Positions 1-9,204 are shown, counted from the first letter of the stretch. The stretch is DNA of 64,000 nt from DATAWK01 sp036267255 (GCA_036267255.1 DATAWK010000003.1:123918-187917), one strand, 5' to 3'. The notes: generated by a model not told the origin, from the letters alone. Numbers and translations: made by a program.

Positions 1-19
1 AGCCATCGACTTCAAAAGC

Positions 20-724
20 ATGAAGACGCGGCTGCCTGCCTGGGACGATTTCGACGCATATTTATTTGATATTGACGGCACGCTGCTGCGCAGCCGCGAC
101 CGCACCCATTACAGCTCCTTTGCAGAAAGCCTTTGGACGATCACCGGACTGCAAGGCAGTCTGGATGGCATTCCGCTGCACGGCAATACCGATACAGCCA
201 TTTTGCAGGAAGTTCTTCGGCGTCATGCAATCGCGGCGGCGGATGCGGAGACGCTGACGCCCCAGATTCTGGATGCCATGCGCCGCATTGTTCTGGCCAG
301 AAAGCATTCCATTGTGGTCTATCCCATGCCGGGTGTGTTCGCCACGCTGGAACATCTGCGCCGGCGGGACCGTCTGCTGGGACTAGGTACCGGGAATCTG
401 GAATCGATCGGCTGGCTGAAGACCGAGATATGCGGTCTGCGCGACTACTTTACCTTTGGCGCATTCAGCGACCACTTTCATGTTCGCTCCGAGCTGATCG
501 CGAATGGAGCCGAGCAGGCGCGCGCGCTTGCAGGCGCACAGGCCCGCATCTGCGTCGTGGGAGACACGCCGGCGGACATTGCCGCGGCGCAGGCCAATTC
601 CCTTCCCGTAATTGCCGTAGCGACCGGGATGTATTCGCTGGAAGAATTGGGTCAGCATGCTCCTGAATTCGCTGTTTCCACGTTGCGCGAGCTGATGGCT
701 TGCGCAACCTCGGCAGAACCCTGA
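20..724 (+). CDS. HAD-superfamily hydrolase (phosphatase)
   Basis: Predicted cytosolic phosphohydrolase of the haloacid dehalogenase family; substrate unknown. The N-terminus shows the nucleophile motif FDIDGT (Asp17, Asp19), a GTGN motif near the middle, and the C-terminal acidic loop VVGDTPADI near residue 183, so the family's catalytic set is present. Length 234 aa is normal for phosphoglycolate-phosphatase-like members. The reading frame stays open back to the window edge, so the real start may lie upstream of the ATG used here. Its stop codon overlaps the ATG of the secretin gene, so the two are probably co-transcribed. Confidence 0.8.
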   Translation: MKTRLPAWDDFDAYLFDIDGTLLRSRDRTHYSSFAESLWTITGLQGSLDGIPLHGNTDTAILQEVLRRHAIAAADAETLTPQILDAMRRIVLARKHSIVVYPMPGVFATLEHLRRRDRLLGLGTGNLESIGWLKTEICGLRDYFTFGAFSDHFHVRSELIANGAEQARALAGAQARICVVGDTPADIAAAQANSLPVIAVATGMYSLEELGQHAPEFAVSTLRELMACATSAEP

Positions 725-2676
725 TGCGTGCGGCAGAACCACAAACGACAGTCTCCAGATGGAAGCGAATTGCGACGTGGCTGCTCTGCTACGCGCTGCT
801 TTGCGGCGTGACGGAGCCGCTGCTGCTGGCCCAGCAGGCAGAATTGCCGACCGCTCCGGTGACTTCGGTGAGCCATACTACGGAGCCCCTTCCAGCGGTC
901 TCCCCAAAGCAACTGGAGAAGGCGCGCAGCCTTTTTGAAAAAGGCACGGCGGCGCTGAAGAAGGACGAATCGGAAAAAGCGCTGGCCTTGTTAGCGAAGG
1001 CACATCGCCTGGCCCCGGCCAACACGGAATATCTGGCTGAATATGAGATCGCCAAGCAGCAGCGGATTGCCGCGCTGATGCGATCCGCGGAGAAACAGCA
1101 GAATTCCGGCGCGCATGATGCGGCCCTGGGAGATTTGCAGCAGGCGCAATCGCTGGACCCGGACAGTCCCTTTGTGCGCGAGCATATTCAGGCCATGAGC
1201 GTACAGGCTCCGGCGACACTGGAATCGAAGCCGCTGCCTCCGCTGGGCAGTGGAATTATTCCGCTGGATGCGAAGACCACGGAAGACACTTTTCATCTTC
1301 GCGCCAAGGCGCAGGACCTGGTTCATCGCGTCTTCGATGCGTATGGCATTACGGCGTTGCTGGATGAGTCGGTCCCGAGCACTGTCGTGCAGTTCGATAT
1401 CGACAAGGCACCCTTTGCCGCCGCTTCGACAGCGGTGCAGCTGGCGACCAACACGTTTGTGGTTCCGCTGGACCCGCACCGCGTGCTGGTGGCAAAAGAT
1501 ACGCCGGAAAACCGGAAGAAATTCGAACGGCTGCTTTTGGAGACGGTGTATTTGCCCGGCCTGTCGGGCAAACAGATGATCGATGCAACAAATCTGATCA
1601 AGAACGTCTTCAGCGTGAAGCAGGTGGCTGTGGATGAAACGAACAGCACGATCAGCATTCGCGCACCGGAGTCGGTGCTGCGTGCGATCAACCTGACGGT
1701 GGCCCACTTGTATCAGGAGCAACCGGAGGTGATTCTGGACGTACGAGCCTACCAGGTGAACTATTCCAATATGCAGAACCTGGGGTTGCAACTGCCGCAG
1801 GCGTTTACCGTTTTTAATGTAACGACGGAAATACAAAGCCTGATCCAAAGCAACCAGAGCCTAATCAACCAGTTGATTGCGAGCGGACTGGTCAGTCCGG
1901 GCGATTATGCCGCGATTGCCGCGCTGCTGGTTTACTACGGACTGGCGAGCGGTTCCCTTTTGAGCCAGCCATTTGCTTTATTCGGCAATGGACTTACGCT
2001 GAGCGGCCTGACGTTTGGCACGGTGGGCGCCAATGCGTCGCTGAATATTTCAAGCTCCAAACAGCTGGACCATGTGCAGTTGCGCGGCGAGAATGACCAG
2101 ACATCCACATTTCTTTTTGGTACGCGGTATCCGATCATCACGCAAAGTTACTCCGCCGGCACCACAACAACGCCGACGATTCCGGGCCTGGCTGGAGCGG
2201 CGGGTCTGGGTGGATTTGCAGGGCTGGGAACGAACTCGACAACGAGCGGAATCAACGCCCTGACAACAACGCCACAGGTGACGTACGAGAATCTGGGTCT
2301 TACGCTGAAGGCCACGCCGCAGATCCAGAGAGATCATCACGTGCGAATGCAGCTGCAACTCAAAATTGAAGCACTGGCGGGATCGTCGCTCAACGGGATT
2401 CCGGTTTTAAACAGCCGCGCGTTTGTGTCCGACATTGAAGTTCGCGATGGAGACAGTGCTCTGATTGTGAGCAACATGACACGGGAAGATCAGAACGTTC
2501 TGTCCGGCATTCCCGGATTGAGTGAGCTGCCCGGCATGACATGGACGGGCGACAAGAATACGCAGGTGACCGTGGGTGACGTGGTGCTGGTGGTGACCCC
2601 GCACATTATCAACTTTAGCCCGCGTGCCGTGGCTTCGATGAGGATCTCTGTGCCGACCGGCGATACCGAACGATAG
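724..2676 (+). CDS. Secretin-like outer-membrane protein with N-terminal TPR region (type II/III secretion/PilQ superfamily)
   Basis: About 650 aa. A hydrophobic signal segment (about residues 15-37) is followed by an Ala/Lys-rich TPR-like region (about 55-145), then secretin N-domain-like sequence and a C-terminal beta-rich secretin domain (about 420-640) with the characteristic VPVLNSRAF-like and VVLVVTPHII segments. Secretins form ring channels in the outer membrane for type II secretion or type IV pili. The ATG at 724 is chosen because it overlaps the upstream stop (TGATG); an upstream ATG at 700 lies inside the previous gene. No other pilus or secretion genes adjoin it; a prepilin peptidase lies far away at 43.9 kb. 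The exact machine it serves cannot be told. Confidence 0.8.
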   Translation: MRAAEPQTTVSRWKRIATWLLCYALLCGVTEPLLLAQQAELPTAPVTSVSHTTEPLPAVSPKQLEKARSLFEKGTAALKKDESEKALALLAKAHRLAPANTEYLAEYEIAKQQRIAALMRSAEKQQNSGAHDAALGDLQQAQSLDPDSPFVREHIQAMSVQAPATLESKPLPPLGSGIIPLDAKTTEDTFHLRAKAQDLVHRVFDAYGITALLDESVPSTVVQFDIDKAPFAAASTAVQLATNTFVVPLDPHRVLVAKDTPENRKKFERLLLETVYLPGLSGKQMIDATNLIKNVFSVKQVAVDETNSTISIRAPESVLRAINLTVAHLYQEQPEVILDVRAYQVNYSNMQNLGLQLPQAFTVFNVTTEIQSLIQSNQSLINQLIASGLVSPGDYAAIAALLVYYGLASGSLLSQPFALFGNGLTLSGLTFGTVGANASLNISSSKQLDHVQLRGENDQTSTFLFGTRYPIITQSYSAGTTTTPTIPGLAGAAGLGGFAGLGTNSTTSGINALTTTPQVTYENLGLTLKATPQIQRDHHVRMQLQLKIEALAGSSLNGIPVLNSRAFVSDIEVRDGDSALIVSNMTREDQNVLSGIPGLSELPGMTWTGDKNTQVTVGDVVLVVTPHIINFSPRAVASMRISVPTGDTER

Positions 2677-2711
2677 ATATCCGGATAGAAATGGTTGTAC
2701 AAATTCCATGA

Positions 2712-2763
2712 GGCCCTGGATGGCGCGGCTGAAACCGTGCCCCTTTAAAAACTCTTGATGCAA
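2712..2763. repeat. REP-like palindromic intergenic repeat, copy A
   Basis: About 52 bases between two convergent genes. They align over their whole length with 13646-13698: both run GGCCCT, GATGGC, a CGGCT-AA-CCGT hairpin, a CCCCTT-AAAA block, then ATGCAA. The core hairpin in this copy is GGCGCGGCT/AACCGTGCC. Placement beyond the 3' ends of genes is typical of REP-type elements. Confidence 0.65.
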
Positions 2764-2792
2764 GCAGTTCCAGATCGCGTGAACAATAAAAG

Positions 2793-2830
2793 AAAAAGGG
2801 ATGAGCGCCGACAGGCACCCATCCCTTTTT
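2793..2830. terminator. Bidirectional rho-independent terminator
   Basis: An 11-bp perfect stem, AAAAAGGGATG (2793-2803) pairing with CATCCCTTTTT (2820-2830), encloses a 16-base loop with an inner GCC/GGC pairing. The A- and T-runs form the outer stem on both sides, so it can act for both the secretin gene and the convergent thioredoxin-fold gene. Confidence 0.8.
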
Positions 2831-2856
2831 GCGATCCATTCAAGCGAATGGCTATA

Positions 2857-3909
2857 TTACGGCTTGGTGCGCAGTGAAGGAGCAGCCGTACTAGACTGTG
2901 CGGCGAGCTTCGAAGACTCATAGGAAACAAGCTGCCGCAGCGTGGCGTAAGGGACAGAATTGACGGCTAAGGGACGTCCGTTGATGACCAGCATGGGAGT
3001 TTCGTTGACACCCACGTCCACGCCCAATTGACGCGAAGCATCCACGGCAGCCTTGGTTGCCGGGCTCGCGACACAGGTTTTGACTGCGGCGGGGTCGGCT
3101 CCGGCCTTGGTGACCGCATCGGCCAGCGTCTTGTCTGTATCGGCGGGCGTCAAGCCGGCCTGGGTGTCGAAGACTGCTTGCACATACTTGAAGAAGGCGT
3201 CGTTGCCCTTCAGTTGCGCAACGCAGACGCCGTACTCGGCGGCCTGTTCGGCAGCAGGATGCAGACTGTTTATAGGAAAGTTCTGAAAGACGATGCGGGC
3301 GGTTGGGAAATCCTGCTCCAGCCGCTCCATGGTTGGTTCGGCTTCCTTGCAATGCGGGCATTGCAGATCGGCAAACTCAACCAGCAACAACTTTTTGGAG
3401 GCTGCGCCACGATACGGCCCCGTGGCTTTCTCTTCGAGCAGCGTACGCGTGGCGGCAAACGGATCGGGAAAAGGCATGACCTGTCCCCCGGCAATGAGGT
3501 GCTGGCCGTCGGGCGTAACGAAAAAGGCTGTTTCCCCGGGGCGGTTGCTGCTGCCTTCTTCACCGACAAAGATGATGACACGGCTTAGTCCGGGAGCTTC
3601 GGTTTTCTGGATGGCTTCCACCTGCCACTTGCGATTTGGGTCAAAGCCCCAAAGCTGCTTGAGGAAGGCATTGACGGTATCCATGCTGGGGGTGGTGGCG
3701 GTAAAGTTCTTGGGGTTTGGCGGTGGAAAGGTAATCGGTTTGGGCGTGGGCGCCTGTCCCGGAGTGGAAAGCTGGAGCGGCGCCTGATTGGGCGGAATTG
3801 CCTGGGAGCGGTTTTGCGGTGTTGGACCCGAAGGGGCAGTCTGACCGTACGCCAAAACAGCAAAACCTAATCCGGCTGCTGCAATCATCTGTAATACGTT
3901 TCTTTTCAT
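2857..3909 (-). CDS. Exported DsbA-like thioredoxin-fold protein
   Basis: 350 aa. A signal peptide (about 1-22) is followed by a Pro-rich linker (25-66), an alpha/beta domain (75-160) and a DsbA-type thioredoxin domain whose active site is CPHC (Cys184, Cys187) in FADLQCPHCKEAEP. The cis-Pro loop is visible as NETPMLVING. It should act in the periplasm on protein disulfides. The layout resembles the thioredoxin-domain proteins common in Acidobacteriota, in which a small N-terminal domain precedes a DsbA fold. It stands alone between a shared terminator and nadE, 17 bases from the latter's stop; whether it oxidises or isomerises cannot be told. Confidence 0.85.
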   Translation of the reverse strand: MKRNVLQMIAAAGLGFAVLAYGQTAPSGPTPQNRSQAIPPNQAPLQLSTPGQAPTPKPITFPPPNPKNFTATTPSMDTVNAFLKQLWGFDPNRKWQVEAIQKTEAPGLSRVIIFVGEEGSSNRPGETAFFVTPDGQHLIAGGQVMPFPDPFAATRTLLEEKATGPYRGAASKKLLLVEFADLQCPHCKEAEPTMERLEQDFPTARIVFQNFPINSLHPAAEQAAEYGVCVAQLKGNDAFFKYVQAVFDTQAGLTPADTDKTLADAVTKAGADPAAVKTCVASPATKAAVDASRQLGVDVGVNETPMLVINGRPLAVNSVPYATLRQLVSYESSKLAAQSSTAAPSLRTKP

Positions 3910-3926
3910 GCGTTCATCCTCATTTA

Positions 3927-5576
3927 TTAAACCTGTACTTTTACAGCGATTGGAAACCTTCGTCCGGTCCCAAACGATTTTTCGGTGACTTTCAGGACGG
4001 GAGCGGCCTGCTGGCGTTTATATTCGCTTCGTTCCACCAACTGCAGCACCTTACGGACATACCCAAGATCCTGACCCTGAGCAACCGCGATGGCGGCTGT
4101 TCCCTGATAGTGCTCCACATACGCTTCCAGAATAGGGTCCAGCACATCGTACGGCGGCAGAGCGTCGGTGTCTTTCTGTCCGGGGCGCAGTTCTGCCGAC
4201 GGAGCCTTGATAAGGGTGTTCTTAGGAATGATCTCATGATCCCGATTTACATAGTGGCTTAGCCGGTACACCACCGTCTTGAGGACATCGCCAATCACAG
4301 CCAGCGCACCCACCATGTCTCCATAGAGCGTGCAGTAGCCGACGGCCATCTCGGATTTGTTCCCGGTGGTCAGCACCAGCGCGGAATGCTTGTTGGAAAG
4401 CGCCATGAGCAGAGTGCCGCGAATGCGCGATTGCAGATTTTCCTCTGTCGTATCCTGCGGTTTGCCTTGAAAGGCATGGTCCAGCGCAGCCAGCTGCGCG
4501 TGGAAGATGGTCTGGATGGGGATCAGCTCAAAATCGATTCCCAGATTTCCGGCAAGCTGCCGCGCATCGTCAATGGAACCTGTTGAGGAATATTCGCTGG
4601 GCATGCCCACGCCCAGGACATTTTCTTTTCCCAGCGCGTCGGCGGCAATGGCAGCGACGAGAGCGGAATCGATGCCTCCGCTGAGGCCAACGATGGCTTT
4701 GGAGAAGCCGCATTTGCGGACATAATCCCGCGTGCCCAGCACCAGGGCGTTATAGACCGCAGCATCTTCACTGGGTTCATTCGACGGGCGGATATCGCCG
4801 GTGAGGGCAACGGTGTCGACCAGAACCAGATCTTCCTTGAAGGAAGCGCCGCGTGCAATGCAGGTGCCGTCCGGAGCCATCGCCAGGCTGGTTCCGTCAA
4901 AGATGAGACTATCGTTTCCGCCCACCTGGTTCACCATGACCACGGGCACATTATGATGACGCGCGATGGCGGACAGCATCTCCCGGCGCAACTCGCGCTT
5001 GTCGCGATAGTAAGGAGAAGCCGAAATGTTGATGACCAGCGAGGCGCCTTGATGAATCAACTGCTCCACGGGGTCCACGCTGTACAGGCGGCGTGCCCAG
5101 AAGTTTTTATCATTCCAGGCATCTTCGCAGATGGTGAAAGCAATCTGTTCGCCGCCGAAGGAATGCAGGCTTTGCGATTCTGCAGGGGCAAAGTAGCGTT
5201 GCTCATCAAACACGTCGTAATAAGGGAGCAGCCGCTTGGACTGGAGGAACTCGATGCGTCCATGTTGCAAGAGTGCCGCGGAATTCATGACGCTTTTGCC
5301 GGTGGAGCGATGCGCCGGCGTGATGCATCCGCAGAGGATGGCGATGCCGAACCGGGAGGTCATGGCCGCGACTTCCTCAAGCGCTTCCTGGCAGCGCGCC
5401 AGAAACGCAGGCCGCTCCAGCAAATCCGCCGGAGGGTAACCGCATAGAGCCATTTCGGGGAAAATAACCAACTGCGCGCCTTGCGTACGGGCGTCCTGCG
5501 CGAATTCCGCAATCTTATTGAGATTGCCCAGAAAATCGCCAACTGTTGGATTAATCTGCGCTAAAGCGAGAATCAC
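3927..5576 (-). CDS. nadE: NAD+ synthase, glutamine-hydrolysing
   Basis: Catalyses the last step of NAD synthesis, amidating deamido-NAD with glutamine as ammonia donor. The N-terminal nitrilase-type glutaminase domain shows FPEMALCGYPP (Glu) and TICEDAWN (Cys nucleophile); the C-terminal synthetase domain has the pyrophosphatase loop GLSGGIDSA and later LTTGNKSE. About 549 aa fits the two-domain bacterial form. A GTG start at 5576 gives the usual MILALAQINPTVGD beginning; a TTG at 5612 would add 12 residues but has no ribosome-binding site. nadK lies 16 kb away, so the NAD genes are not in one operon. Confidence 0.93.
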   Translation of the reverse strand: MILALAQINPTVGDFLGNLNKIAEFAQDARTQGAQLVIFPEMALCGYPPADLLERPAFLARCQEALEEVAAMTSRFGIAILCGCITPAHRSTGKSVMNSAALLQHGRIEFLQSKRLLPYYDVFDEQRYFAPAESQSLHSFGGEQIAFTICEDAWNDKNFWARRLYSVDPVEQLIHQGASLVINISASPYYRDKRELRREMLSAIARHHNVPVVMVNQVGGNDSLIFDGTSLAMAPDGTCIARGASFKEDLVLVDTVALTGDIRPSNEPSEDAAVYNALVLGTRDYVRKCGFSKAIVGLSGGIDSALVAAIAADALGKENVLGVGMPSEYSSTGSIDDARQLAGNLGIDFELIPIQTIFHAQLAALDHAFQGKPQDTTEENLQSRIRGTLLMALSNKHSALVLTTGNKSEMAVGYCTLYGDMVGALAVIGDVLKTVVYRLSHYVNRDHEIIPKNTLIKAPSAELRPGQKDTDALPPYDVLDPILEAYVEHYQGTAAIAVAQGQDLGYVRKVLQLVERSEYKRQQAAPVLKVTEKSFGTGRRFPIAVKVQV

Positions 5577-5660
5577 AATCCTCAGTGTATCGGCTGCCTT
5601 CGCAGGTGACAAACGTGAGCCACGAAACCGGAGCGGCGGCCAGTCTGCAACAATTCTTTG

Positions 5661-7166
5661 TTAATTTCCGGTACCGCTGAGGACCACGCCAAAGGTGCGC
5701 GTAATGATCTTCAGATCCAGCCAGAGGCTCCAGTTATCGACATAGGCTGTGTCGAGAGAGATGTAATTGTCGAAGGAGGGATCCTGGCGCGCCTGTACCT
5801 GCCAGAGGCCGGTGATTCCGGGAAGAACGTCCAGACGCCGCAGGTGAGGCAATTCGTACTGGCTGACCTCGCCGGCCAGGGGCGGCCGCGGACCGACGAT
5901 GCTCATGTCTCCCAGCAGCACATTCAAGAACTGGGGCAGCTCGTCCAGAGAATATTTCCGGAGCAGATATCCCAGCCGTGTAACGCGCGGGTCATGGCGC
6001 ATTTTGAAGAGCACGCCATCGCGCTCGTTCATGTGCTTCAGGGCTTCCTTGCGAGTTTCGGCATCGAGCACCATGGTGCGGAACTTGAGGCATTTGAAGG
6101 TTCTGCCTTTGCGGCCAATGCGCTCGGAGCGGTACAGGATGGGGCCTTCGGAATCGCAACGAACAGCCATCGCGATGGTCAGCATGACAGGAGACAAAAA
6201 TGCCAGAGCCGCAGAGGCGATCGTAATATCCAACAGACGCTTCAACAGCAGGCCGAGGACAGGAATCTGCTTGCGATGCAGCGGCAGGGTGGGAAACTGG
6301 CCGACGTATTCCACGGGAGCGTTCCAGGCCAGGCCATCGTACAGGTCCGGAATTACGCGAACATCCACGCCGCTTACCGCGGCCTCCGCCAGCAGGCGCT
6401 TGATCAATCCGCGCTCGCAGGGGCCGGTCACAAAAATGTCGTCGATGAAGTGCTGGCGAATCAGTCGCGCAATCTCCGACGTGTCGCCGAGGACGGTGTC
6501 GTCGCTGCTGAAGCATTCGCCTTCGGTTCGTACAAAGCCCTTGCAGGCAAACCCGAGATGGCGAATCCGGTCCAGATGGTTCCGCACGGCAACGGCCGAG
6601 GCGCCGGTGCCAACGATCAGCACGTTGCGCGCTTCCATTCCCTGCTCACATCGCTTGTAGGTGATGTAACGCCAGATGCCACGGCGCAAGGCCAACAGGA
6701 ATGCGGTCACGGCAATCGTAGCGATAACGACGGTTCGGGAAACTGCATCCTCACGCGCCAGATAGAGTGCTCCGGCAAGGATGAGACCAGCGGTCAGGCA
6801 GGCTTCCATCGAGAGGCGCTGTTCGTGTAACCCGCTGCGGCTCAACAGAGAGTCATATAGACCATACGACCGGCTGACGGTCAAAAGCACAATGGCAAAG
6901 CCCGCGATATAGAAAAACAGAATTGCCGGGGTGGCATAGAGAGGCGCGGAGCCATGTGGAAAATCCCAATCCATCGTCTTACGGATGGCAATGGCAATGG
7001 CAGTGGCGATCGCGACCGTCATGCAGTCGACCAACATCCAGACCGATGCCATGACGCTGGAGGTCGATCTCCTGTTGCCCGACGCGACCACCGAGTCGGC
7101 AACGGAAAGATCCGGATATTGAACTGCTTTTGCTGAAGACCAATGGGTGAAATCGGGGGATGCCAT
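5661..7166 (-). CDS. Polyprenyl glycosylphosphotransferase (exopolysaccharide-initiating sugar transferase)
   Basis: 501 aa. Transfers a sugar-1-phosphate to undecaprenyl phosphate to start exopolysaccharide repeat synthesis at the inner membrane. The N-terminal half has several membrane segments (about 45-145), then a Rossmann-like region starting NVLIVGTGASAVAV. A further hydrophobic segment precedes the C-terminal catalytic domain with KRLLDI, KCLKFRTM, YSLDELPQFLNVL and GDMSIVGPRPP. This is the WcaJ/PssY type (WbaP/CpsE fold). No other polysaccharide genes adjoin it, so it may be an unlinked initiating enzyme. The upstream 430 bases are unusual (see the 7167-7598 entry). Confidence 0.9.
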   Translation of the reverse strand: MASPDFTHWSSAKAVQYPDLSVADSVVASGNRRSTSSVMASVWMLVDCMTVAIATAIAIAIRKTMDWDFPHGSAPLYATPAILFFYIAGFAIVLLTVSRSYGLYDSLLSRSGLHEQRLSMEACLTAGLILAGALYLAREDAVSRTVVIATIAVTAFLLALRRGIWRYITYKRCEQGMEARNVLIVGTGASAVAVRNHLDRIRHLGFACKGFVRTEGECFSSDDTVLGDTSEIARLIRQHFIDDIFVTGPCERGLIKRLLAEAAVSGVDVRVIPDLYDGLAWNAPVEYVGQFPTLPLHRKQIPVLGLLLKRLLDITIASAALAFLSPVMLTIAMAVRCDSEGPILYRSERIGRKGRTFKCLKFRTMVLDAETRKEALKHMNERDGVLFKMRHDPRVTRLGYLLRKYSLDELPQFLNVLLGDMSIVGPRPPLAGEVSQYELPHLRRLDVLPGITGLWQVQARQDPSFDNYISLDTAYVDNWSLWLDLKIITRTFGVVLSGTGN

Positions 7167-7598
7167 TCAGTGTCTTCCCTGCTACGTTGTCGTTCACAAG
7201 CGAGACCAGACAGAAAGACGAAAAAATGTTACATAAATGTTGCACAACGAAGTTGAGTGAGAACCGTACTAAATAGCTATGTACAATCCAGCAAAATGAA
7301 AATTCTTAGATTTGTTTTGGTGATGCAGTACCACAATCAAGCAGAAGCAAGTCTTCCAAACTTCTTTTCAGACTCTCTTTGTAACTGTGATGCAATGTCG
7401 CCTTTAGACGACGTATATCTCCAAAGAATTTCTCCAGATAAGGGAAATCGATAGTACCCTGTCGCCTTTGAGCGACGTAACATCGCAAACTATAGATACC
7501 ACTGTGGCTGATGTTACCTTTCATGCTTTTGTAAAGCAATGAAATTTTCTGCAAAAATTTCATGAATCGACATGGTAAATCTATTGAATATGGAAGGT
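7167..7598. other. AT-rich, hairpin-dense intergenic region
   Basis: No convincing gene is visible. The stretch is clearly richer in A/T than its flanks and holds a chain of inverted repeats: two related 20-mers at 7396 and 7460, an 8-bp pair 7477-7484/7510-7517, a TGCTTT/AAAGCA hairpin at 7524-7538, and a perfect 10-bp hairpin 7539-7548/7554-7563 directly adjoining it. An 85-codon minus-strand frame (7306-7563) covers the hairpins but resembles nothing I know. It could be a regulatory leader for the sugar transferase, a small RNA locus, or imported DNA. Confidence 0.5.
7396..7479. repeat. Pair of direct repeats, each a TGTCGC-N6-GCGAC-type palindrome
   Basis: Two 20-mers start at 7396 and 7460, 64 bases apart, and match at 17 of 20 positions; all differences are in the central three bases. 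Each is itself an inverted repeat (GTCG/CGAC in the first, GTCGC/GCGAC in the second). The form suits a dimeric regulator bound twice, about 230-315 bases upstream of the sugar transferase start. No sigma-54 -24/-12 element was found between them and that gene. Confidence 0.5.
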
Positions 7599-8372
7599 TT
7601 ATACCGGGATGTCGATGCGGTCCATATCCAGGAAATTGGTCAGGACCGGGTCGGTGCTCTGCAACATCTCGTCCAGCGTGCCGAAAAACTGGGCCTTTGC
7701 CTCATGCAGAAACAGGACCCGGTCGGCCAGTTTCTCGGCAAAGCGCATGTCGTGCGTGACTACGATGCTGGTCAACTTCAATTGGCGCTTGACCTTCTGG
7801 AGAAGCTCCCCGAGCATGTGGGCCATCAAAGGATCCACCATGGTGGTGGGTTCGTCATACAGGATCGCTTCCGGCTGCGCGGCCAGGGCACGGGCGATGG
7901 CAACGGAACGGCGCATGCCTGTGGACAGGTCTGCGGGTAACTGGTCCGCCGTGTCCGTCACATCCACCATAGTCAGCAATCCGCGAACGATCTGATCGAT
8001 CTGGTCTTCCAGCAGCTCTCCGCGTTCACGCAGCGGAAAGGCGACGTTTTCTGCGACGCTGAGCGAATCAAAGAGCGCCCCGCTCTGAAAGACCATGGTT
8101 ACCTTGCGGCGTACCGACTGCATCTGTGCCTCGGTGAAGTTCGTAATGTCTTCGCTGGCGACAAGAATGCGACCGGAATCGGGCTTGAGAAAGCCGAGAA
8201 TCTGCTGCAGGGAGACGGATTTGCCGACGCCGCTGCGGCCAATGATGCAGAGCGTTTCTCCTGGGAACACATGGAAATTGACGTTATCCAGCACGCACAG
8301 GTCGCCAAAGGACTTGCAGACATTCTCAAAGGCGATGTACGGGACGGGTTGGTGATTGGGATGCGTACTCAT
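7599..8372 (-). CDS. ABC transporter ATPase, MlaF-like (MCE/lipid transport type)
   Basis: 257 aa soluble ATPase subunit. Walker A is GRSGVGKS, followed by Q-loop FQSGALFDSLSV. The signature is LSTGMRRSVAIARAL, slightly divergent from LSGG, and Walker B is ILYDEPTT followed by the H-loop VVTHD. The FQSGALFDSLSV and DEPTTMVDP segments are typical of MlaF/Ttg2A ATPases that move phospholipids between outer and inner membranes. No MlaE permease or MCE-domain substrate protein is next to it, so it is an orphan here and its partners must lie elsewhere. Confidence 0.85.
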   Translation of the reverse strand: MSTHPNHQPVPYIAFENVCKSFGDLCVLDNVNFHVFPGETLCIIGRSGVGKSVSLQQILGFLKPDSGRILVASEDITNFTEAQMQSVRRKVTMVFQSGALFDSLSVAENVAFPLRERGELLEDQIDQIVRGLLTMVDVTDTADQLPADLSTGMRRSVAIARALAAQPEAILYDEPTTMVDPLMAHMLGELLQKVKRQLKLTSIVVTHDMRFAEKLADRVLFLHEAKAQFFGTLDEMLQSTDPVLTNFLDMDRIDIPV

Positions 8373-8455
8373 TCTGTATAGAAGATAGCCGATGCCAATG
8401 AGGGATGGGAATTTTTGCTATCAGGAAGCCGCCCGTGCAATACAAAGAGAAGCTC

Positions 8456-8830
8456 TTACATCGCCTTGGGCAAGGTTCTTGCGCGTGGAGGACGGCTTGG
8501 CTGGGTGTGTGCTTTGGAATCGCTCCCCTTTACGGGACGCACTGCGATATGCGTCTCCAGATGGAGTCGGTCGGCATAGCGCAGCAGCTTCTCGATGCTG
8601 ACCTGGGAGATTCTTCCCTTGAGTAAATTGCTCACCGACGGTTGGTACTCATCCAGAATCTCCACCAACTGTGCCTGTGTATAGTCCGCAGCGCGAATGT
8701 GCTCCAGGATAGCGGACAGTAACTCCGCCTTGATCTTCAAGACGCTGGCCTCGGACGCAGAAAATCCCAGCGCATCGAAGACGTTTCCTTTGACGATGTG
8801 AGTCGGCTTATTTTCCGCTGCGTTTTTCAT
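8456..8830 (-). CDS. XRE-family antitoxin (HigA-like)
   Basis: 124 aa. A helix-turn-helix of the XRE type occupies about residues 45-95 (YTQAQLVEILDEYQPSVSNL then LLKGRISQVSIEKLLRYADR). This is the HTH found in antitoxins paired with phage Gp49-like toxins. It starts inside the last codons of the toxin gene (23-base overlap), the toxin-first order usual for HigBA modules. It should neutralise the toxin and repress the shared promoter. The C-terminal tail after residue 105 is basic and low-complexity. Confidence 0.8.
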   Translation of the reverse strand: MKNAAENKPTHIVKGNVFDALGFSASEASVLKIKAELLSAILEHIRAADYTQAQLVEILDEYQPSVSNLLKGRISQVSIEKLLRYADRLHLETHIAVRPVKGSDSKAHTQPSRPPRARTLPKAM

Positions 8831-9197
8831 GTGCCCTTTGCTCCTGGATGCGCTGTTTTACAAGTTTCAGGCGCTGGCTGGCGATTGCAATATCTCGTCT
8901 GTCGGTCTTCCGGCTGTTCTTTTCAAAGCAATGCAAAACGTGGATGATGTTGCCCACTTTGGACAGATAGATGGCCCGATACCACGTTTGTTCATCGGCC
9001 TCTTTCAGTTCATAAACGCCGGGGCCGATGGAATGCATGCTGCGGGTCGGGCATGTCGGCTCTCTGCCCAGTTGAAGCTGACGAAGTGCGAAGCCAAGAG
9101 ACTGCTTCACCGCAGCGGGAAAGGCCGATAGTACCTCCAGGGAATCGCCCTCAAAGTAAATCTCAGCGACTGGTTGGGATTCTTCTCTGGACACCAC
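8808..9197 (-). CDS. Gp49/RelE-like toxin (HigB-type), DUF891
   Basis: About 129 aa from the GTG at 9197. Features of the phage-derived Gp49-like (DUF891) family are the segment VYELKEADEQTWYRAIYLSK, the core IIHVLHCFEKNSRKT, and the basic C-terminal helix IAIASQRLKLVKQRIQEQ. Relatives are ribosome-dependent mRNA endonucleases of the RelE fold. The frame is open further upstream (to about 9281), so the start is not certain; 9197 is chosen because it gives the family's usual length and sits just downstream of a good promoter. It overlaps the antitoxin gene by 23 bases. Confidence 0.75.
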   Translation of the reverse strand: MVSREESQPVAEIYFEGDSLEVLSAFPAAVKQSLGFALRQLQLGREPTCPTRSMHSIGPGVYELKEADEQTWYRAIYLSKVGNIIHVLHCFEKNSRKTDRRDIAIASQRLKLVKQRIQEQRAHEKRSGK

Positions 9198-9204
9198 TCT
9201 TGCG

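Noticed and set aside
5658..6830. Long plus-strand frame of 390 codons
   Set aside because: It is the antisense of the sugar transferase, which has complete family motifs.
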